Shown here in pieces: positions 6,805 through 16,500 of a DNA stretch of 28,661 nt (position 1 is its first letter; the number at the start of each line of letters is the position of its first letter). Both the position numbers and the translations under genes were made by a program. Origin of the DNA: Bacteroidales bacterium. GTDB lineage: Bacteria; Bacteroidota; Bacteroidia; Bacteroidales; B18-G4. The stretch is from positions 1-28,661 of the forward strand of contig JAUXCL010000009.1 in the NCBI GenBank assembly GCA_030618905.1. Reading direction: 5' to 3'. The notes beneath the pieces were generated by a model. That model was not told the DNA's origin, searched no databases, and worked only from the letters and a program-made list of their open reading frames with translations.

Positions 6805-7347
6805 ATGAGTGAACAGGTGAAAAAATGGTATGTGGTGCGGGCGATCAGCGGCAAAGAAAGAAAGGTAAAAGAATACCTTGAAAGCGAGATCAGCCGCCTG
6901 AAATTAGATGATTATATTTCACAAGTACTCATCCCAACCGAAAAGGTGTACCAGGTAAGAAAAGGGAAAAAAATCTCTAAAGAAAGAAACTATTTTCCCG
7001 GTTACGTTCTTATTGAAGTAGCTTTGGTTGGTGAGATACCCCATATTATCAGGAATATACCTAACGTTCTTGGCTTCCTCGGCACAAAAGGAGAACCAGA
7101 TCCCATCAGGCCTGCAGAGGTCAATAGGATCTTAGGTAAAGTTGATGAGCTGGCTGAACAGGGAGAAGAAGTAAATATGCCCTATATCGTTGGAGAATCA
7201 GTGAAGGTGATCGACGGGCCATTCAACAGTTTCAGCGGGATCATTGAGGAAATCAATGAGGAAAAGAAAAAACTTAAAGTAATGGTGAAGATCTTTGGAA
7301 GAAAAACACCGTTGGAATTAAGTTTTATGCAGGTGGAGAAAGAATAA
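6805..7347 (+). CDS. nusG: Transcription termination/antitermination factor NusG
   Basis: A 180-residue NusG. The N-terminal NGN domain (KKWYVVRAISGKERKVKEYL, then NYFPGYVLIEV) binds the RNA polymerase clamp and suppresses pausing. The C-terminal KOW domain (VGESVKVIDGPFNSFSGIIEEI) contacts S10 or Rho. Length is normal. The ATG at 6805 (MSEQVKKWYV) is preferred to the in-frame TTG at 6796, since homologues begin just before the KWYVV segment. It follows secE by 68 bases and precedes rplK by 49, the conserved secE-nusG-rplK order. Confidence 0.96.
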   Translation: MSEQVKKWYVVRAISGKERKVKEYLESEISRLKLDDYISQVLIPTEKVYQVRKGKKISKERNYFPGYVLIEVALVGEIPHIIRNIPNVLGFLGTKGEPDPIRPAEVNRILGKVDELAEQGEEVNMPYIVGESVKVIDGPFNSFSGIIEEINEEKKKLKVMVKIFGRKTPLELSFMQVEKE

Positions 7348-7396
7348 GTTATCAGGTAATACCATTAATTAATAAACGATAAGTTATATTTTAAAA

Positions 7397-7840
7397 ATGG
7401 CAAAAGAAGTTAGCGGACTCATTAAATTGCAAATAAGGGGAGGCACTGCAAATCCAGCCCCTCCTATCGGACCCGCATTGGGTGCCAAGGGGGTCAATAT
7501 TATGGAATTTTGTAAGCAGTTCAATGCCAGGACCCAGGATCAGCCAGGAAAAATTCTTCCTGTAATTATTACTGTATACAAGGACAAATCATTTGAATTT
7601 ATTATCAAATTACCTCCGGTAGCAGTGCAATTGCTGGAAGCAGCCAAAATCAAAAAAGGTTCACCAGAATCTAACATAGTAAAGGTTGCATCAATTTCCT
7701 GGGACCAGGTAAGAACAATTGCTGAAGGTAAAATGCCCGATCTTAACGCATTTACAGTAGAATCCGCCATGCGTATGGTGGCAGGTACTGCAAGAAGTAT
7801 GGGCATCAGGATCAAAGGGGCATCGCCGTTTGCAAAATAA
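7397..7840 (+). CDS. rplK: Ribosomal protein uL11
   Basis: A 147-residue protein of the GTPase-associated centre at the base of the L7/L12 stalk. The N-terminal domain contains GGTANPAPPIGPALGAKGVN, the proline-rich region that meets thiostrepton and EF-G. The C-terminal domain (residues ~75-147, ending TARSMGIRIKGASPFAK) binds 23S rRNA helices 43/44. It is the first of four ribosomal protein genes in the order L11-L1-L10-L7/L12, with 38 bases before rplA. No Shine-Dalgarno precedes the ATG. Confidence 0.97.
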   Translation: MAKEVSGLIKLQIRGGTANPAPPIGPALGAKGVNIMEFCKQFNARTQDQPGKILPVIITVYKDKSFEFIIKLPPVAVQLLEAAKIKKGSPESNIVKVASISWDQVRTIAEGKMPDLNAFTVESAMRMVAGTARSMGIRIKGASPFAK

Positions 7841-7878
7841 TAATAAACTGAACTACAGTATTTATAACGAGTAGGGAA

Positions 7879-8574
7879 ATGGCAAAATTGACTAAAAAAC
7901 AGAAAGAGGCTTTTGATAAATTTGACAGGAATAAAGTGTATCCTTCGACAGATGCTGTTGCAGTGATCAAGGATATTTCCAATTCCAAATTTGATGCTTC
8001 CATCGATCTGAATATACGTCTGGGCGTTGACCCAAGAAAGGCCAATCAAATGGTCAGGGGCACAGTAACATTGCCCCATGGAACCGGCAAAACGGTTCGG
8101 GTCCTCGTACTTTGTACACCGGATAAAGAGGAAGAAGCTAAAGCCGCAGGTGCAGACTTTGTTGGTCTTGATGAATATGTTGACAAGATCAAAAAAGGAT
8201 GGACCGATATCGACGTAGTAATTACTATGCCCAGTGTAATGCCAAAAGTTGGTGCATTGGGCAGAATATTGGGACCAAGAGGGTTAATGCCTAATCCGAA
8301 AACTGGAACTGTTACCATGGATGTTGGTAAAGCTGTGAATGAAGTGAAAGCAGGTAAAATAGATTTTAAAGTGGATAAGTCAGGGATCATCCATGCATCA
8401 GTAGGAAAAGTTTCCTTTGAGCGTGACCAGATCATTGACAATGCGAGAGAACTCCTGCTGACTATTCTCAAAATGAAACCATCAGCTTCCAAAGGAACAT
8501 ACATGAAAAGTGTATTCATTTCCAGTACGATGAGTCCCGGAGTAAAAATTGAGCCAAAATCAATTTCCGTATAA
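7879..8574 (+). CDS. rplA: Ribosomal protein uL1
   Basis: A 231-residue protein of the mobile L1 stalk at the ribosomal E site. The signature GRILGPRGLMPNPKTGTVT is present, as is FDASIDLNIRLGVDPRKANQ near the N-terminus and the C-terminal SVFISSTMSPGVKIEP. In many bacteria L1 represses its own operon by binding the mRNA leader near rplK; no clear L1 site was identified here. The gap to rplJ is 27 bases. The weak GAGTAGGG before the ATG is only a partial Shine-Dalgarno match. Confidence 0.97.
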   Translation: MAKLTKKQKEAFDKFDRNKVYPSTDAVAVIKDISNSKFDASIDLNIRLGVDPRKANQMVRGTVTLPHGTGKTVRVLVLCTPDKEEEAKAAGADFVGLDEYVDKIKKGWTDIDVVITMPSVMPKVGALGRILGPRGLMPNPKTGTVTMDVGKAVNEVKAGKIDFKVDKSGIIHASVGKVSFERDQIIDNARELLLTILKMKPSASKGTYMKSVFISSTMSPGVKIEPKSISV

Positions 8575-8601
8575 TTTCTTTGGCTTTAGAAAATAGGAAT
8601 C

Positions 8602-9123
8602 ATGAGAAAAGAAAATAAAAATCAACTTATTGATTCGCTGACCGATGCATTGGCAAACAATGACAACTTTTACATTGCCGATATTTCTGATCTCGATTCA
8701 GAATCAACAACAAAGTTGCGCCGCTTGTGTTTTAAAAATGACATAAGACTGCAGGTGGTGAAGAATACTTTGCTGCGCAAGGCAATGGATAAAGCGGATA
8801 GGAACTACGAGGAACTTTATGAAATCTTAAAGGGCCCCACTTCCATCCTGTTTGCCAAAGCACCTAATGCTCCTGCCAGGATGATCAAGGAATTCAGGAA
8901 GAAATCCGAAAGACCAGTATTAAAAGGTGCCTTCATTGAAGAGACGACCTATATTGGTGACGATCAGCTTGACTATCTGGTGGCAATCAAATCCAAAGAC
9001 GAACTTGTTGGAGATATCATTGCATTACTGCAATCACCGATGAGAAACGTTATTGGAGCACTGCAATCAGGAGGACAAACCATCTCAGGCCTTGTGAAGA
9101 CGCTTGGAGAACGGTCGGAATAA
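8602..9123 (+). CDS. rplJ: Ribosomal protein uL10
   Basis: A 173-residue protein that anchors the L7/L12 dimers to the large subunit. The N-terminal rRNA-binding domain includes NFYIADISDLDSESTTKLRR and LQVVKNTLLRKAMD. The C-terminal segment (IGALQSGGQTISGLVKTLGERSE) is the helix that holds L7/L12 dimers. In E. coli the L10/L12 complex represses translation at a long leader before rplJ; only 27 bases separate rplA and rplJ here, so that leader architecture is absent at this position. Confidence 0.96.
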   Translation: MRKENKNQLIDSLTDALANNDNFYIADISDLDSESTTKLRRLCFKNDIRLQVVKNTLLRKAMDKADRNYEELYEILKGPTSILFAKAPNAPARMIKEFRKKSERPVLKGAFIEETTYIGDDQLDYLVAIKSKDELVGDIIALLQSPMRNVIGALQSGGQTISGLVKTLGERSE

Positions 9124-9179
9124 TCAAAACAGATTTTTAATTATTAATTAGCATTTACAACTTTAAAATTTATAATAAA

Positions 9180-9560
9180 ATGGCAGATATTAAAAAGCTC
9201 GCAGAAGAATTGGTTAATTTAACTGTGAAAGATGTTAGTGAATTGGCTGACATTCTTAAAGAAGAATATGGCATTGAACCTGCAGCAGCTGCAGCAGTGA
9301 TAGCAGCTCCCGGAGCAGGTGCTGCTGAAAGCGGTGCTGATGAAGAACAAACTGCATTTGACGTAATCATCAATGCAGCCGGACAATCTAAATTGGCCGT
9401 TGTTAAATTAGTAAAAGAACTGACCAGTCTTGGCCTTAAAGAAGCTAAAGAATTAGTTGATGCCGCACCTAAAGCAATTAAAGAAGGTGTAACTAAAGAT
9501 GAAGCTGAAGCATTAAAAACACAGCTGGAAGAGGCTGGCGCAGAGGTTGAAGTTAAGTAG
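9180..9560 (+). CDS. rplL: Ribosomal protein bL12 (L7/L12)
   Basis: A 126-residue stalk protein that recruits translational GTPases. Residues 1-32 form the dimerisation domain (KLAEELVNLTVKDVSELADI). An Ala/Gly-rich hinge (AAAAAVIAAPGAGAAE) follows. The C-terminal factor-binding domain has KLAVVKLVKELTSLGLKEAK and LVDAAPKAIKEGVTKDEA. Proportions are normal. It follows rplJ after 56 AT-rich bases and precedes rpoB by 71. L7/L12 is needed in several copies per ribosome, so extra translation or mRNA stability is expected, but no regulatory element is visible here. Confidence 0.97.
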   Translation: MADIKKLAEELVNLTVKDVSELADILKEEYGIEPAAAAAVIAAPGAGAAESGADEEQTAFDVIINAAGQSKLAVVKLVKELTSLGLKEAKELVDAAPKAIKEGVTKDEAEALKTQLEEAGAEVEVK

Positions 9561-9631
9561 TAGTTTTTCTGTTTCATGTTTGCAAATCAGATTATAAAAA
9601 TTATTTACTACTAACTTAAAACCCTAAAACC

Positions 9632-12600
9632 TTGGCATCTAAAATAATCGAAAGAATCAACTTTGCATCTACTAAAATTCAGACTGAATATCCTGATTTT
9701 CTTGACATTCAGCTGAAATCCTTCAAGGATTTTTTCCAGCTTGAAACGAACCCGGAAAATCGTATCAATGAAGGTTTATATAAGGTTTTCAGTGAAAACT
9801 TTCCAATTACAGATGCAAGAAACAATTTTGTTCTTGAATTCCTGGATTATTATGTTGATCCTCCCAGGTATTCAATCGATGAATGCATTTCTCGCGGACT
9901 CACCTACAGTGTACCGCTGAAAGCTAAACTCAAACTGTACTGTACCGATCCGGAACATGAGGACTTTGAGACCATCGTTCAGGATGTGTATCTTGGTATG
10001 ATACCCTATATGACACCAAAGGGTACATTTATCATTAATGGTGCGGAAAGAGTTGTGGTTTCTCAGTTGCATCGCTCGCCCGGTGTGTTCTTCGGTACCA
10101 GCCTGCATGCTAATGGATCACAGTTGTACTCAGCCAGGATCATCCCATTTAAGGGTTCCTGGATGGAATTTACAACTGATATTAACAATGTGATGTATGC
10201 CTATATCGACAGGAAGAAAAAGTTACCTGTCACCACACTGTTGAGAGCCATTGGTTATGAGAGTGACAAAGATATCCTGGAGATATTTGACCTGGCAGAA
10301 GAAATCAAAGTCAGTAAGACCGGATTGAAACGTGTCCTGGGACGCAAGCTTGCAGCCAGGGTACTACGTGCATGGATAGAAGACTTTGTTGATGAGGATA
10401 CCGGTGAGGTGGTTTCGATCGAGCGTACTGAAGTGATCCTTGAACGGGAAACTGAACTGGAAGAACAACACATTGAGCAAATCCTTGATGCAGGTATCAA
10501 GAATATTCTTTTACACCGGGATGACATCATAACAGGTGATTTTACAATCATTTTCAACACCCTGCAGAAAGATACGGCAAACTCTGAAAAAGAAGCCGTT
10601 GAATACATCTACAGGCAATTGCGTAATGCAGAACCACCTGATGAAGAAACTGCAAGGGGAATCATCGATAAATTGTTCTTCTCTGATAAAAGATATGACC
10701 TTGGCGACGTAGGCCGTTTCAGGATCAACCGTAAGTTGAACCTGGATGTAGCCCGAGACGTTAAGGTACTCACCAAGGAAGATATCATCTCCATTATCAA
10801 GTATTTAATTGAACTTGCTAATGCAAAAACAGATATCGATGATATCGACCATTTGAGTAATCGTCGCGTCAGGACGGTTGGTGAGCAGCTTTATGCTCAG
10901 TTTGGCGTGGGCCTGGCAAGAATGGCCAGGACCATCAGGGAAAGGATGAATGTCAGGGATAACGAAGTGTTTACCCCAACTGATCTTATCAATGCCAAAA
11001 CATTATCCTCGGTAATCAATTCATTCTTCGGTACAAACCAGCTTTCCCAGTTTATGGACCAAACCAACCCTCTTTCTGAGTTAACACACAAAAGGAGGAT
11101 ATCTGCGTTGGGTCCTGGTGGTCTGTCACGTGAACGAGCTGGATTTGAAGTTCGTGATGTGCATTACACACACTACGGAAGGCTGTGTACCATCGAAACA
11201 CCGGAAGGACCGAATATCGGGTTGATCTCTTCACTTTGTGTTTATGCCAAGATCAATAAGCTTGGATTCATTGAAACACCTTATATGGTGGTCGATAAAG
11301 GCGTAGTCAAACCAAAGGAAGACCCTGTTTATCTTAGCGCAGAGGAGGAAGAGGACAAGATCATTGCACAGGCAAGCACCTTGCTTGATGATGATGGCAA
11401 TTTTATCCGTGATAAGGTTAAAGTGCGTTACCAGGCCGATTATCCTATTATTGAAAAGGAAAAAGTCGACCTGATTGATATGGCACCTAACCAGATTGCG
11501 TCTATCGCCTCATCACTGATCCCATTCCTGGAACATGATGATGCGAACCGTGCTTTGATGGGCTCAAATATGATGCGCCAGGCTGTTCCACTGATGAACC
11601 CGGAAGTTCCGATCGTTGGAACAGGGATTGAAGGCGATGTTGCCAGAGACTCCAGGGTACTGATCAATGCAGAAGGTGATGGAATCGTTGAGTATGTTGA
11701 TGCCGGTGAGATCGTGATCCGCTATACCCGGATGGATGAAGAGAAACTGGTTAGCTTCGATGATGATATCAAACACTATAAACTCACGAAATTTACCAGG
11801 ACAAACCAAAACTCCTGCATGAACCTGCGTCCCATCGTGCAGAAAGGGGACAAAGTAAAACCAGGAGAGGTGCTGTGCGAAGGTTATGCTACACAAGGCG
11901 GTGAGCTTGCACTTGGACGTAATCTCATGGTGGCGTTCATGCCATGGAAAGGATATAATTTCGAGGATGCTATCGTTATCTCTGAAAGGGTGGTGAAAGA
12001 AGACATTTTCACTTCTATTCATATTGAAGAATTTACACTTGAAGTCCGGGATACTAAAAGGGGTGTGGAAGAGCTGACCAATGACATTCCAAATGTCAGT
12101 GCTGAAGCTACCAAAGACCTTGATGAGAGTGGACTGATCAGGATTGGTGCGGAGGTGAATGAAGGTGATATCCTGATAGGGAAAATTACACCTAAGGGAG
12201 AAAGTGATCCTACACCTGAAGAAAAGTTATTGCGTGCTATTTTCGGTGATAAGGCCGGAGATGTTAAAAATGCTTCATTGAAAGCTCCACCGGCTATGAA
12301 AGGTGTTGTTGTTGATAATAAATTGTTCTCCAGGGCTATTAAAGACAGGAAATCTAAAGCTAAGGAAAAAGATATATTGCAGGGAATCGATGATGAATTC
12401 CAAAAACTGATTGAAGAACTGAAATCCAAACTGGTTGATAAACTTACCGTCCTTGTCAGTGGAAAAACATCACAGGGTGTTTATAACAATTTCAAGGAAG
12501 TATTGATACCAAAGAAAGCTAAGTTTACCCAGAAGTACATGACCACTATTGATTATATGAATGTCAATCCCAATAAGTGGACCACTGACAAGAAGAAGAA

Positions 12601-13438
12601 CGAGATGATCAAGCAGGTAATCAATAATTACGGCATCAAGTACAAAGAGATCCTGGGTATCTATAACCGCAAGAAGTTTGTCTCCACAGTTGGTGATGAC
12701 TTGCCTAATGGCATTATACAGATGGCAAAAGTTTATGTTGCCAAAAAACGTAAACTGAAAGTTGGTGATAAAATGTCAGGGCGACACGGTAATAAAGGTA
12801 TCGTTGCCAAGATCGTACGTGAAGAAGACATGCCCTTCCTGGAAGATGGAACTCCTGTGGATATTGTACTTAATCCTCTCGGTGTACCATCCAGGATGAA
12901 CCTTGGACAAATCTATGAAACAGTACTCGGTTGGGCAGGTATAAGACTGGGAATGAAATTTTCTTCTCCAATCTTTGACGGAGCAACTTACGAACAGATC
13001 AATGAGTTGATGAACAAGGCTAAACTGCCACTTGATGGCAAGGTTTACCTCTATAACGGAGAAACAGGAGATCGTTTCGACCAGGCTACAACTGTAGGAT
13101 ACATTTACATGCTTAAGCTACACCACATGGTTGACGATAAGATGCACGCCAGGTCAATCGGACCATATTCCCTGATCACTCAACAACCCCTTGGTGGTAA
13201 AGCACAATTTGGGGGACAGCGATTTGGCGAGATGGAAGTCTGGGCTCTTGAGGCCTTTGGTGCAGCGAATGTCCTCCAGGAAATCTTAACCGTCAAATCT
13301 GACGACGTCCAGGGCCGTGCGAAAGCATATGAAGCCCTTGTCAAAGGTGAAAACATGTCAAAACCAGGTGTCCCCGAATCATTTAACGTGCTGGTGCACG
13401 AACTGAAAGGCCTGGGTCTTAATGTTTCATTTGAGTGA
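9632..13438 (+). CDS. rpoB: DNA-directed RNA polymerase subunit beta, TTG start
   Basis: A 1268-residue beta subunit, the usual size in Bacteroidota. The rifampicin region around 11040-11110 reads NQLSQFMDQTNP, then THKRRISALGPGG. The Asp, His and Ser at the common resistance positions are all wild type. The catalytic region KMSGRHGNKG (near 12770) and the C-terminal clamp segment GGKAQFGGQRFGEMEVWALE are intact. The start is a TTG at 9632: an in-frame TAA lies at 9617, no ATG follows in frame for more than 100 codons, and the protein from TTG (MASKIIERINFAST) matches the expected N-terminus. No Shine-Dalgarno is present. It follows rplL by 71 bases and precedes rpoC by 63. Confidence 0.97.
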   Translation: MASKIIERINFASTKIQTEYPDFLDIQLKSFKDFFQLETNPENRINEGLYKVFSENFPITDARNNFVLEFLDYYVDPPRYSIDECISRGLTYSVPLKAKLKLYCTDPEHEDFETIVQDVYLGMIPYMTPKGTFIINGAERVVVSQLHRSPGVFFGTSLHANGSQLYSARIIPFKGSWMEFTTDINNVMYAYIDRKKKLPVTTLLRAIGYESDKDILEIFDLAEEIKVSKTGLKRVLGRKLAARVLRAWIEDFVDEDTGEVVSIERTEVILERETELEEQHIEQILDAGIKNILLHRDDIITGDFTIIFNTLQKDTANSEKEAVEYIYRQLRNAEPPDEETARGIIDKLFFSDKRYDLGDVGRFRINRKLNLDVARDVKVLTKEDIISIIKYLIELANAKTDIDDIDHLSNRRVRTVGEQLYAQFGVGLARMARTIRERMNVRDNEVFTPTDLINAKTLSSVINSFFGTNQLSQFMDQTNPLSELTHKRRISALGPGGLSRERAGFEVRDVHYTHYGRLCTIETPEGPNIGLISSLCVYAKINKLGFIETPYMVVDKGVVKPKEDPVYLSAEEEEDKIIAQASTLLDDDGNFIRDKVKVRYQADYPIIEKEKVDLIDMAPNQIASIASSLIPFLEHDDANRALMGSNMMRQAVPLMNPEVPIVGTGIEGDVARDSRVLINAEGDGIVEYVDAGEIVIRYTRMDEEKLVSFDDDIKHYKLTKFTRTNQNSCMNLRPIVQKGDKVKPGEVLCEGYATQGGELALGRNLMVAFMPWKGYNFEDAIVISERVVKEDIFTSIHIEEFTLEVRDTKRGVEELTNDIPNVSAEATKDLDESGLIRIGAEVNEGDILIGKITPKGESDPTPEEKLLRAIFGDKAGDVKNASLKAPPAMKGVVVDNKLFSRAIKDRKSKAKEKDILQGIDDEFQKLIEELKSKLVDKLTVLVSGKTSQGVYNNFKEVLIPKKAKFTQKYMTTIDYMNVNPNKWTTDKKKNEMIKQVINNYGIKYKEILGIYNRKKFVSTVGDDLPNGIIQMAKVYVAKKRKLKVGDKMSGRHGNKGIVAKIVREEDMPFLEDGTPVDIVLNPLGVPSRMNLGQIYETVLGWAGIRLGMKFSSPIFDGATYEQINELMNKAKLPLDGKVYLYNGETGDRFDQATTVGYIYMLKLHHMVDDKMHARSIGPYSLITQQPLGGKAQFGGQRFGEMEVWALEAFGAANVLQEILTVKSDDVQGRAKAYEALVKGENMSKPGVPESFNVLVHELKGLGLNVSFE

Positions 13439-13501
13439 GCGGTTGGACCTTAATGGTTTCAACGTATGGATCAAATCATCATAATCAAATTACTATAACA
13501 T

Positions 13502-16500
13502 ATGGCATTCAGAAAGGACAATAAATTCTCTAGTGAATTCAGATCCATGACCATAAGCCTTGCTTCTCCTGAATCTATTCTGGAAAATTCCTTCGGAGAG
13601 GTGCTTAAACCGGAAACGATCAATTACAGAACATATAAACCGGAAAGAGATGGCTTGTTTTGCGAACGGATATTCGGACCTGTAAAAGACTGGGAATGCC
13701 ACTGTGGGAAATACAAAAGGATACGTTATAAGGGTATCATTTGTGACCGCTGTGGTGTTGAGGTGACTGAAAAGAAAGTCAGAAGGGAAAGGACAGGGCA
13801 TATACAACTGGTCGTCCCGGTCGCACATATTTGGTTCTTCAAGTCATTACCTAATAAGATCGGTGCATTGCTGGGTTTACAAACCAAGAAACTCGACACC
13901 ATTATATATTATGAAAGGTATGTGGTGATCCAGGCTGGTATCAAAGAAAGTGATGGTATCAACACCATGGACTTTCTGACTGAGGAAGAGTACTTCGATA
14001 TCATCGACACACTCCCTCCTGACAACCAATACCTGGATGACAGTGATCCTGCCAAGTTTATTGCAAAGATGGGTGCTGAATCCATTCATGACCTTCTGGC
14101 CAGATTAGATCTCGACAAGGTATCTTATGATTTAAGGCATAAAGCCAATACTGAAACATCTCAGCAAAGAAAGCAGGAAGCGCTCAAACGCCTTCAGGTT
14201 TTTGAAGCCTTCAGAGATGGCCAAACCCGTATCGAGAACCGTCCCGAATGGATGATTGTTAAGGTTGTCCCTGTTATACCTCCTGAACTTCGGCCTCTCG
14301 TGCCACTGGATGGTGGCAGGTTTGCTACTTCCGACCTGAACGACCTTTATCGAAGGGTCATCATCAGGAATAACAGGTTGAAAAGATTAATTGAGATCAA
14401 AGCTCCGGACGTGATCATGCGTAATGAAAAGCGTATGCTCCAGGAGGCTGTTGATTCATTGTTCGATAATTCACGCAAAGCCAATGCGGTTAAAACAGAT
14501 TCTAACAGGGCATTAAAGTCGTTGAGCGATAGCCTGAAAGGAAAACAAGGCCGTTTTCGTCAGAACCTGCTTGGCAAACGTGTTGATTATTCAGGACGTT
14601 CAGTTATCGTTGTAGGTCCTGAACTGGCCCTGAACGAGTGTGGACTTCCCAAAGCGATGGCTGCTGAATTATTCAAGCCATTTATCATCAGGAAATTACT
14701 GGAACGTGGTATTGTGAAGACTGTGAAGTCTGCGAAAAAGATCGTGGACCGTAAAGATCCTGTGGTTTGGGACATCCTTGAAAATATTCTTAAAGGGCAT
14801 CCGGTTATGTTAAACCGTGCCCCTACCCTGCACCGTCTCGGTATTCAGTCATTCCAGCCAAAACTTATTGAAGGTAAAGCAATTCAGCTTCACCCATTGG
14901 TCTGTACGGCTTTTAATGCTGACTTCGACGGTGACCAGATGGCTGTGCACATTCCGCTGGGAAATGCAGCTATCCTGGAGGCCCAGATCCTTATGCTGGC
15001 CTCTCATAATATCCTTAACCCCGCTAATGGTGCTCCTATCACAGTACCATCACAGGATATGGTACTGGGACTTTATTACCTCACCAAGGCCCGTAAAAAC
15101 ACCAGGGAACATCCGGTCAAAGGCGAAGGGATGCAGTTCTACGGACCAGAAGATGTTATTATTGCATTCAATGAAGAGGTTATTGACCTCCATGCTGTCA
15201 TTAATGTTATGATCGATGACGTGGATGCTGAAGGAAAGCCCATAAAGAAACGAATTGAAACGACTGTTGGAAGGATCCTTTTCAACCAGATCGTCCCTAA
15301 GGAATATGGCTATATCAACGAATTGCTGACCAAGAAATCACTTCGCGATATCATCGGAAACATCCTGAAAGTAACAGGTACAGCTAAAACTGCCAAGTTC
15401 CTTGATGATATTAAGGACACAGGATTCCTCATGGCTTTCAAAGGAGGACTGTCATTCAACCTTGGAGATGTTATTATCCCGGAAAACAAGCAGGAATTGA
15501 TCTCTGAAGCCAATGCTGAGGTTGATGAGGTGATGAACAATTACAATATGGGATTCATCACCAATAATGAAAGGTACAATCAGATCATCGACATCTGGAC
15601 ACATACCAACTCATTGTTGACTCAAAGTCTCATGCAGAAACTCTCTAAAGACAGGCAAGGATTTAACTCTATCTATATGATGCTTGACTCCGGAGCCAGG
15701 GGATCTAAAGAACAGATCAGGCAGCTTGCCGGTATGAGGGGCTTGATGGCGAAACCGCAAAAATCAGGGGCTAAAGGTGGAGAGATTATTGAAAACCCGA
15801 TCCTGTCGAACTTTAAAGAAGGTCTTTCAGTACTTGAGTATTTTATTTCTACCCACGGTGCGCGTAAAGGTCTTGCGGATACTGCCCTGAAAACTGCCGA
15901 TGCTGGTTATCTTACCCGTCGTCTTGTTGATGTGGCGCAGGATGTCATCATTTCTGAAGCAGATTGTGGAACCCTGAGAGGATTAACAATCACCGCCCTC
16001 AAGAAAAGCGAGGAGGTCGTAGAATCCCTGTATGACAGGATACTCGGAAGGGTTACCCTGCATGATGTCTTCCATCCACAAAACGGTGAACTCATCATCC
16101 ATGCCGGAGAAGAACTTAATGAAGATAATTCCAGGTCAATTGAAAACTCACCTATTGAAGCTGTTGAGATCAGGTCAGTACTTACCTGCGAATCCAAACG
16201 GGGCGTTTGTTCAAAATGTTACGGCAGGAACCTGGCTTCAGGTCAGCTGGTACAGGTTGGAGAAGCGGTTGGTGTGATTGCGGCACAATCCATTGGAGAA
16301 CCTGGTACCCAGCTTACACTGCGTACATTCCACGTTGGTGGTACCGCTTCAAATATTGCTACTGCTTCTAAACTGATAGCGAAATTTGATGGTGTTGTCA
16401 CATTCGATGAATTAAGGTCAACACCATACACCAATGCAGAAGGTAAGACATTCGAAATTGTTGTGGGCAGGTCCGGAGAAATGCGGATTGTTGACAAGAA

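Noticed and set aside
7344..7387. Nine-base direct repeat ATAAGTTAT at 7344-7352 and 7379-7387 before rplK
   Set aside because: Short and AT-rich, one copy overlaps the nusG stop codon; no basis to call it an L1 or regulator site.
7540..8519. Two long minus-strand open frames (179 and 157 codons) opposite rplK and rplA
   Set aside because: They lie wholly opposite highly conserved ribosomal protein genes, have no recognisable domains and reflect codon bias of the sense strand.
12019..12429. Minus-strand frame of 136 codons inside rpoB
   Set aside because: Serine-rich low-complexity translation typical of the reverse strand of a biased gene; rpoB is intact here.
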